Origin: Stramenopiles sp. TOSAG23-3 | Taxonomy: Eukaryota; Sar | DNA: 14,004 bases | Direction of reading: 5' to 3' | Assembly: GCA_900128585.1 (NCBI GenBank) | Contig: LT642596.1 | Span: forward strand, 1 to 14,004 | Part shown: positions 9,428 to 14,004 of the stretch, one piece after another | Position numbering within the stretch: position 1 is the first letter of the stretch | Layout: each line of letters begins with the position of its first letter | The notes under the pieces: generated by a model | The model's input: the letters and a program-made list of their open reading frames with translations, nothing else | The model's database searches: none | What the model was told of the DNA's origin: nothing | Program-made: the position numbers and the translations under genes

Positions 9428-9444
9428 ATACCAAGGTACCGGTA
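9428..9444. promoter_or_regulatory. ATACCAAGGTACCGGTA element
   Basis: ATACCAAGG (9428-9436) overlaps the palindromes GGTACC (9435-9440) and TACCGGTA (9437-9444), about 160 bases before the ATG of the minus-strand membrane-protein gene. The same two words, CCTTGGTAT and GGTACC, recur close together upstream of the SGF29 gene (13629-13668). This is a candidate cis-element only. Confidence 0.3.
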
Positions 9445-9482
9445 AAAAAATACTTTTACCCCACCCACCAAAAAATCGTTAT

Positions 9483-9500
9483 ATAATTATTAATAATTAT
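9483..9500. repeat. 18-bp perfect AT palindrome
   Basis: ATAATTATTAATAATTAT is its own reverse complement. Composition is A/T only, so it could arise by chance in this spacer. It may also be a binding site for a homodimeric factor or an easily melted segment of the divergent promoter. Confidence 0.6.
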
Positions 9501-9611
9501 TTCTACCGTATTTATTATCTATAATAAAATACTGCACAGCATTCATATAATAAATAATAAAATATAAAACGATGAAGAAAGAAGTGAACAATCAATGACG
9601 AAGCCCAAATC

Positions 9612-9646
9612 AAAGAAGAAGAAGAAAAAGAGGAAGAAGAAGAAAG
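9612..9646. repeat. GAA-rich purine tract
   Basis: A 35-base uninterrupted purine run built mainly from GAA units. Similar GAA runs occur upstream of SGF29 (13677-13714 and 13788-13804), so they are a general feature of spacers here. Confidence 0.7.
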
Positions 9647-9667
9647 TAAAAAAAAATGGCATATTTA

Positions 9668-9697
9668 TTTTTTTTGGCTTTTTTTTGCCAAAAAAAA
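9668..9697. repeat. Inverted repeat: T8-GGC / T8 loop / GCC-A8
   Basis: The 11-base arms (9668-9678 and 9687-9697) pair perfectly around a loop of eight T. The run continues with three more A. A related half, an A run followed by TGGC, lies just before it at about 9649-9660, hinting at local duplication and inversion of homopolymer sequence. Confidence 0.65.
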
Positions 9698-10109
9698 AAA
9701 CAGGAAGAAATTACAAAAAAAGTACTTTCGGGAATGGGTTATATATAGGGTACGGTTTTCCTCCGTCGTCGTCAACTTCTTTCTTGCAGTTTAAATTATT
9801 AACAATTAACACAGCAACAACAACACTCAAAATAATTATAATACTCCTCCTACTAAAACTATCTAATAATATTATAAGATCATCGTCGCGATATTTTATT
9901 ATACTTCTTAGTCTTCTATAATAATATAAAATTAAAAAAAAATAATAATATACTTGGTAAAAGAATAGAAGAAACACCGCCGAAAAAGTAACAAATTAAG
10001 TAATTTCAATACTTATCCTTTAAGTACAGCCAACGACGAAAATTTTCTAAGCTGTCGAAGAAAGAATTTAGAGGATTTCCTGAATTGATTCCAACATTTC
10101 TGGGCAAAC

Positions 10110-11667
10110 ATGGTAACTTTTTTGCTGTGGGTGTGCGCGGCAGCCTCTGTACTACTGTTATCTTGCAGTTCCTTGGCTTTCAAAATCCCTGTAACAATTG
10201 ATGGGCAAGTCAATCACTTGAGCTTCGACCCAACTTTGGGTAGTTTAGACAGTAAGCAAGTTGTGGTTGCATTTTTCGAAGAAAATAGCAAAGGTTATCG
10301 CGAAGAGAAACATCGTGAATTTTTTGATTTATTGGTGGAAGTAGTAGATGGCGTAAACAAGGAGTATCGTGACGCGAATTTGGATCCCAGCAGACTCATA
10401 GCGCTCGGGAAACGGTTGAAACGTCTGAAAGCGTTCGAGGACGCAGCCGAGATGTTTGAAAAAGCAGCGGCGATTCTTTACGACGCAGAATCGGAGCTTT
10501 TAGCAAATATTGACCATTCGCGAGCAGAAACGGAGAAAATAAGATCATTGTATGCAGCCGATATGGGATTTGCAAAGAAGGAAATAGATAATTGGCACCC
10601 GCTCCAAGGGGTTGCTCGAGAGACGTACGGTAACTTATCGTCGCGTGCTTTTATTGAAAAATACGAGAGGAGTGGCTTCCCTGTTGTTTTTGAACAGCCG
10701 TTGCGGAGTGGGCTAGAGGCTAGTATGGGCGAGACGATGGGGCATTCATATTTTTGGTCGAAAGGAAACATACCCTGGGATTGGGACTTTTTTGTTGAGA
10801 GTTGTGGCAATACGACTGCGATGATTCGCGCAGGTCCGTATGACCTAGAAGGCGCTGTGCCCTCGGAAACGTTTTGGTTTGGATGGAAAATAATCAAGGT
10901 GCGCCTGCACACATACATTGGTTTTATTCGAAACAAAGGGCCAAACACGTTTTACAGAGATCATAACATCCCCGAAGATTGGAGCACCTACCTGTTTGAT
11001 TGGTCTCTGCGCGAATGCAAGGGAAAGAATGCCCCCTTGCATGATTTTTTGGTTCCAAAATATTTTGCAAACGATTACTTGCTGAAGTACTGCAAAACGT
11101 GCTTTTATTCTGGAAGTTGGCCTAGCTTGTTCATCAACCCTCCCAAGGTAAACTCGCCCCTTCATATAGACTCGTTTGGCAGCGCATTCTTTTCCATTCA
11201 ACTGAAGGGCACGAAAACATGGCGTTTGTTTTCAAGAGATGATGCCCCAAAGATGTACCCACGAGATGAAGACATCACGAAGTTTTATGTGACGGACAGT
11301 AGAAATACCTCTCGCATAAAGGAACAGTTTCCTCTTTTTTTGTCCGCCCCCTTCGTTGACGTAGTTCTTCGCCCGAACGAGATGATATATGTTGCTGCGG
11401 GAACCCCCCACCAAGTACTTGGGGAGGTACAATTATATAAACAAACAAAACTTGGATTACGTTTTATCGCATGTAAAACCGAAAATGGTAAGGGAAAACA
11501 CAGTTGAGCTGACAAAATCGTGGCACAAACAAGTGTTTGATGTGTTCGAAAAGTTTCCAGCTTCTGAAATCACGGCGCAGGATGTTGTTGAGACAGAGGT
11601 CAGCTACTACGACTTAATGGAGAAAGATCACCAAAATTTTCCCACGAAAAATGATTTACCACCCTGA
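10110..11667 (+). CDS. Secretory-pathway JmjC/cupin-8 oxygenase-like protein, frame broken near the C-terminus
   Basis: JmjC/cupin-8 proteins are Fe(II)/2-oxoglutarate-dependent oxygenases that hydroxylate or demethylate proteins; the substrate here is unknown. The ATG has context AAACATGG, with an in-frame TGA at 10086-10088 upstream. The first frame encodes 465 residues (stop 11505-11507). Residues 1 to about 24 form a signal peptide, so the protein probably enters the ER. About 45-160 is charged and helical, possibly TPR-like. The catalytic part shows the HxD pair His352/Asp354, the 'LKGTKTWRLF' block with Lys369 as likely 2-oxoglutarate contact, and the distal iron ligand His434 in 'AAGTPHQV'. 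Directly afterwards the frame-3 sequence stops resembling the family. Frame 1 supplies the expected continuation ('YNYINKQNLDYVLSHV') and a tail to TGA at 11665-11667. Compared with typical members, about eight residues between His434 and that strand are missing. Alternatives are a real frameshift deletion (pseudogene or allele), a sequence error at the palindrome, +1 recoding, or an unrecognised intron. Confidence 0.82.
11411..11422. repeat. 12-bp perfect palindrome at the JmjC frame break
   Basis: CCAAGTACTTGG is a perfect palindrome that starts immediately after the codon for His434 and sits exactly where the JmjC reading frame must switch. It lies between a C6 run (11404-11409) and G-rich sequence, so the stem can partly extend. 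A hairpin here could promote polymerase slippage in vivo or during amplification. Confidence 0.75.
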
Positions 11668-11724
11668 GAAAAAGTAAATTTGTGCGTTTTAAAATACATT
11701 GGTATGATAGTGCGATATATATAA

Positions 11725-11730
11725 AATAAA
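11725..11730 (+). terminator. Candidate poly(A) signal for the JmjC gene
   Basis: AATAAA lies 58 bases beyond the frame-1 TGA at 11665-11667. This distance suits a short 3' UTR and mildly favours the frame-1 tail being the true gene end. Confidence 0.5.
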
Positions 11731-11784
11731 AAAAAGTAATCTTAAAATCTACGATTTTTTGCATTTCTTATCGGGGCGATCTCG

Positions 11785-11790
11785 TTTAAT
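11785..11790 (-). terminator. Candidate ATTAAA poly(A) signal for SGF29
   Basis: TTTAAT on the plus strand reads ATTAAA on the minus strand, about 72 bases past the SGF29 stop. It is a common variant signal and weak evidence on its own. Confidence 0.3.
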
Positions 11791-11861
11791 TCGCTAAAAG
11801 TAACCCTCTTCCACTACCCTCAGTCTCATCAGACCCACTTTCCATTGTTACAATTTTCGCT

Positions 11862-13346
11862 TCACAACGGTACAGTTTTCAAGGGAAAGACATACCGGAC
11901 ATGGAGTGCATGCGTGTCATTCGCCCCAAAGCTTACGTTAGCAGGTTCAAAATACCCATCATTTTTTGGGATTGGTTCTTGTATCGTCCCCGAGTAAAAT
12001 GCCGTTGTTCCAGGATACAGAGCAAGAACTTTGAAATGATATCGATTCTTCTTACAATCCCGTCGGAGCCTGGCCGCGCGTTCTTTGAACATCGCGTTGA
12101 GGGTGTCTACATGATATTGAAGCTCATCGGGTTTGGGTATTTTGAGAATTGATTGTTCCATCGCAGAAAATTCCAGATTGTTCTCTTCACCTTGGGGGTC
12201 ATCGTCCGCATCGACAATAGTCCAGCGTTCCGTCAATTCATTGTAAGCCTTTAACCGTCCGAGTATCCAGTTCCGTTGCACACGCTTTTTATCCAGACGG
12301 GTCTTGAAAACTACTAAATCTCCTGCGCATATACTTGTGGTATCCTCTTTGCATTCTTTTATGGTCCACGCATCCTTATTATCGGCAACAACTGACGGTG
12401 ACTCTGGGCAACTGGAATCTTCTGAGTAGTAGGGTTGAACGTCGTATTCGTGAACATTAGAGTTTAAAACAACAGGGGTTTCGTTTTGGCCAGTGACGTA
12501 TTCCGCGTTCGTTAGCATCCCTATAGCAAGCGCCTTCATCGGTCTTTCAGCCCCGGCGTCTAGCGCATCCCACACATAACTGGTTTTGGACGACGCGGAG
12601 TCTTTACAACGGCCAGAATTTGGTTGTCTAAAGCGATTTGAAACATGATGACGAGTATTGTTTCTATTGCTTCGAGCTCCTGCTCTACCTACGTACGTTT
12701 TTCGCTTTCCTGTACCTTGTGGAAGTGCATCGAAATCAGAGTCTTCCTCGGTATTCTCGTTTTCATCGTCAATATCATACCGGGAACTTCTGCGTTTCAA
12801 GGACGGTCTAAATCGACCTTTCTGATCCTGTAAATTAAGCATATGATTTCTCTCGCCATATTGCTCCATTTGATCCATGACGATTTCCGTGAATTGATTC
12901 AGCCGTATCGCAAAGTTAGCCATAATTCTGTCAGATTTGTCTCTGGTCTTTGCCAATTCGTCAAGCAGCAACCGATCGTCTTTGTCGTGGATTTTGTGCT
13001 GTGCCAATGCAGACACGATATCGTTTTGTTTAGTTATCATCTGTTCGATCAGTTTTGAATGGTGTTTCAGCACGGCAATGGTCTCTTTGTGCTGCAGCTC
13101 CGAGACTACAGTGGTCGACTGGGTTGCAGAGAGCGAACTGTTACTCATTGGGACGTCCGGGCTAAAGTGTCTGTGCGACGATTGGGATGATCCGATTCCT
13201 CCGTATGTTTGAGATTGCGAATTGTTGTATGGCGAGGCCATTATTGCATGTTTTTGAGAGGACGGGACGCAGTTTTGGCTTCCATAAAGATGCGTAGTGA
13301 TCGGGAGTGGCGTACGCGCCCATTGCGAGTGCGGCAAGCTTGTCAT
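11862..13346 (-). CDS. SGF29: SAGA-associated factor 29 (SGF29), tandem Tudor histone H3K4me reader
   Basis: SGF29 is a subunit of the SAGA/ATAC acetyltransferase module. Its C-terminal tandem Tudor domain binds H3K4me2/3 and helps keep the Gcn5 complex on promoters in the nucleus. The 494-residue frame ends in TGA at 11862-11864. First Tudor, about 341-405: 'GDLVVF', then 'RNWILGRLKAYN', then the acidic 'VDADDD' (Asp379, 381, 382), equivalent to the residues that hold the H3 N-terminus. Second Tudor, about 436-493: 'VLALYPGTTAFYSGTI' with Tyr444 and Tyr451 at the same seven-residue spacing as human Tyr238/Tyr245, and Phe473 as the likely third cage residue. An N-terminal coiled coil lies at about 80-165, the region that binds the complex in other species. 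A long acidic then basic, probably disordered linker follows (about 175-335), making the protein longer than the ~290-residue human form. The first ATG (13344-13346) follows an in-frame TAA at 13377-13379. Met36 (13239-13241; A at -3, G at +4) is a credible alternative start. Confidence 0.92.
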   Translation of the reverse strand: MTSLPHSQWARTPLPITTHLYGSQNCVPSSQKHAIMASPYNNSQSQTYGGIGSSQSSHRHFSPDVPMSNSSLSATQSTTVVSELQHKETIAVLKHHSKLIEQMITKQNDIVSALAQHKIHDKDDRLLLDELAKTRDKSDRIMANFAIRLNQFTEIVMDQMEQYGERNHMLNLQDQKGRFRPSLKRRSSRYDIDDENENTEEDSDFDALPQGTGKRKTYVGRAGARSNRNNTRHHVSNRFRQPNSGRCKDSASSKTSYVWDALDAGAERPMKALAIGMLTNAEYVTGQNETPVVLNSNVHEYDVQPYYSEDSSCPESPSVVADNKDAWTIKECKEDTTSICAGDLVVFKTRLDKKRVQRNWILGRLKAYNELTERWTIVDADDDPQGEENNLEFSAMEQSILKIPKPDELQYHVDTLNAMFKERAARLRRDCKKNRYHFKVLALYPGTTAFYSGTIQEPIPKNDGYFEPANVSFGANDTHALHVRYVFPLKTVPL

Positions 13347-13628
13347 TCTTTCGACTGGCAGATGCGTGATGTGATGTTAGCTTCGTTTCGTTCTTCTTGT
13401 TGTTCAGTGATATTGGAGATATATATTTCTCTCGGGTTGCTAATAATAATAAGTAAAATGTTAAGTTGAATGTTTGCTCTCGGGTTTTGTCGTTTACTTA
13501 TTAATTTCTATAAGTGTAAATATTTCTATACAAATCTGTACCGTGACGTAAATAGAAAGTAACGGAAGCCAAAGAAAGAAAGAAGAAGAGATGATTGATG
13601 ATTGCCACTTCTAATACTACTACTACCA

Positions 13629-13668
13629 CCTTGGTATTTTATTCCTCCTTGGTATTTACGGTACCGTA
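13629..13668. promoter_or_regulatory. Duplicated CCTTGGTATTT plus TACGGTACCGTA palindrome
   Basis: CCTTGGTATTT occurs at 13629-13639 and again at 13647-13657, 18 bases apart. The second copy runs into a 12-base perfect palindrome at 13657-13668. The core words also occur at 9428-9444 in the other promoter-containing spacer, suggesting a cis-element; not proven. Confidence 0.4.
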
Positions 13669-13676
13669 GTATTATT

Positions 13677-13714
13677 AGAAGAAGAAGAAGAAGAGAAAGA
13701 AAAAAAGGAAGAAA
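13677..13714. repeat. GAA microsatellite / purine tract
   Basis: An uninterrupted 38-base purine run beginning with about five GAA units. It is probably polymorphic in length. Confidence 0.75.
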
Positions 13715-13787
13715 TATTTTATTACTGTAATAATAATACAGGCAACAGCATCAAGACAAAGAAAAGTAAAAACAGATCAACAAACCC

Positions 13788-13804
13788 AAGAAGAAGAAGA
13801 AGAA
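13788..13804. repeat. GAA microsatellite
   Basis: About five AAG/GAA units in a row, a second purine repeat in the SGF29 upstream region. Confidence 0.7.
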
Positions 13805-13890
13805 CAAAAAATGAATTCAATCAATCATCATCAAAAATATCATTTCATTTTCTGATGCTATGATAATGCTGTAAAATGTTCGATCGATCA

Positions 13891-13900
13891 GGGGGGGGGG
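13891..13900. repeat. G10 homopolymer
   Basis: Ten consecutive G in otherwise AT-rich DNA, preceded by CGATCGATCA. The exact length is prone to sequencing error. Confidence 0.8.
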
Positions 13901-13923
13901 TGAAAATACAATATTAAATACAT

Positions 13924-13940
13924 ACAGGTCACAGGTCACA
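13924..13940. repeat. ACAGGTC tandem repeat
   Basis: ACAGGTC occurs twice head to tail and is followed by ACA, about 2.4 copies of a 7-base unit. Its function is unknown. Confidence 0.6.
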
Positions 13941-14004
13941 GCAAATGAAATACAATGCAGTAAAAATAAATGTTCCTTTTTTTCTTCTTGAGATTTTTTC
14001 CTCT

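Larger units (their letters stand above)
9273..10109. promoter_or_regulatory. AT-rich divergent intergenic region (shared upstream region)
   Basis: This 837-bp spacer lies between the starts of the minus-strand membrane-protein gene and the plus-strand JmjC gene, so it should hold both promoters. Composition is very AT-rich from about 9480 onward. Visible structure includes an AT palindrome at 9483-9500, a purine tract at 9612-9646, a T-tract hairpin at 9668-9697 and a TATATA at 9740-9745. The last could be a TATA element for the JmjC gene, but lies about 365 bases before its ATG. A lysine-rich frame at 9595-9921 is low-complexity and not supported as a gene. Confidence 0.6.
11668..11861. other. 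Short spacer between convergent JmjC and SGF29 genes
   Basis: This 194-bp spacer follows the last stop of the JmjC gene and precedes the SGF29 stop on the other strand. It is AT-rich up to about 11760 and more balanced after that. It contains candidate poly(A) signals for each gene and no ORF worth calling. Confidence 0.5.
13347..14004. promoter_or_regulatory. Upstream region of SGF29, low-complexity, no gene seen
   Basis: This 658-bp region lies upstream of the minus-strand SGF29 gene and should contain its promoter and 5' UTR. It holds GAA microsatellites, a duplicated CCTTGGTATTT word, the TACGGTACCGTA palindrome, a run of ten G and a short ACAGGTC repeat. All frames are broken by stops, so I see no coding gene, tRNA or other RNA gene. 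Confidence 0.5.

Noticed and set aside
9595-9921. 108-residue lysine-rich plus-strand frame
   Set aside because: Its composition comes from the GAA purine tract and A/T homopolymers, and it has no conserved pattern.
11415-11508. Intron (GT at 11415 or 11427 to AG at 11507-11508) explaining the JmjC frame change
   Set aside because: The lengths (94 or 82 bases) would join the frames, but splicing would remove the JmjC-like strand 'YNYINKQNLDYV', which looks like real coding sequence. It is not excluded without transcripts.
13924-13940. AGGTCA direct repeat resembling a nuclear-receptor DR1 site
   Set aside because: Nuclear receptors are animal proteins and nothing here suggests an animal genome, so the match is most likely chance.

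Overview
This is nuclear DNA from a unicellular eukaryote. It carries four protein-coding genes that read almost entirely without introns, separated by very AT-rich, low-complexity spacers. Recognisable proteins are a VPS13-type lipid-transfer protein, a SAGA subunit SGF29 and a JmjC-type oxygenase. AATAAA-like signals and Kozak-like start contexts fit a eukaryotic nuclear genome. The fourth gene ends in a doubled 'IPxGxxxGQQ / VPQGMSPGQQF' motif. I associate this tail with proteins of stramenopiles and other marine protists, so a SAR-type marine protist is my best guess, at low confidence. Nothing viral, bacterial or organellar was seen.

Layout: (1) 1-6699, plus strand: the C-terminal ~2,230 residues of a VPS13 family protein, whose 5' end lies outside the window. 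(2) 6700-7040: AT-rich spacer between convergent genes. (3) 7041-9272, minus strand: a 743-residue multi-pass membrane protein with a ~310-residue cysteine-rich, glycosylation-rich loop; I do not recognise its family. (4) 9273-10109: AT-rich divergent promoter region with a purine tract, an 18-bp palindrome and a T-tract hairpin. (5) 10110-11667, plus strand: a signal-peptide-bearing JmjC/cupin-8 oxygenase-like gene whose reading frame breaks at a 12-bp perfect palindrome near the end of the catalytic domain. (6) 11668-11861: short convergent spacer with poly(A) signals. (7) 11862-13346, minus strand: SGF29 with its tandem Tudor domain. (8) 13347-14004: upstream region of SGF29 with GAA microsatellites, a G10 tract and short repeats, without a supported gene.

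The genes alternate as two convergent pairs back to back (+ - + -). They do not form a pathway: lipid transfer at membrane contacts, an unknown membrane protein, a secretory-pathway oxygenase and a chromatin reader. The items most worth following are the frame break in the JmjC gene and the unrecognised cysteine-rich membrane protein. I see no convincing evidence of a new multi-gene system.
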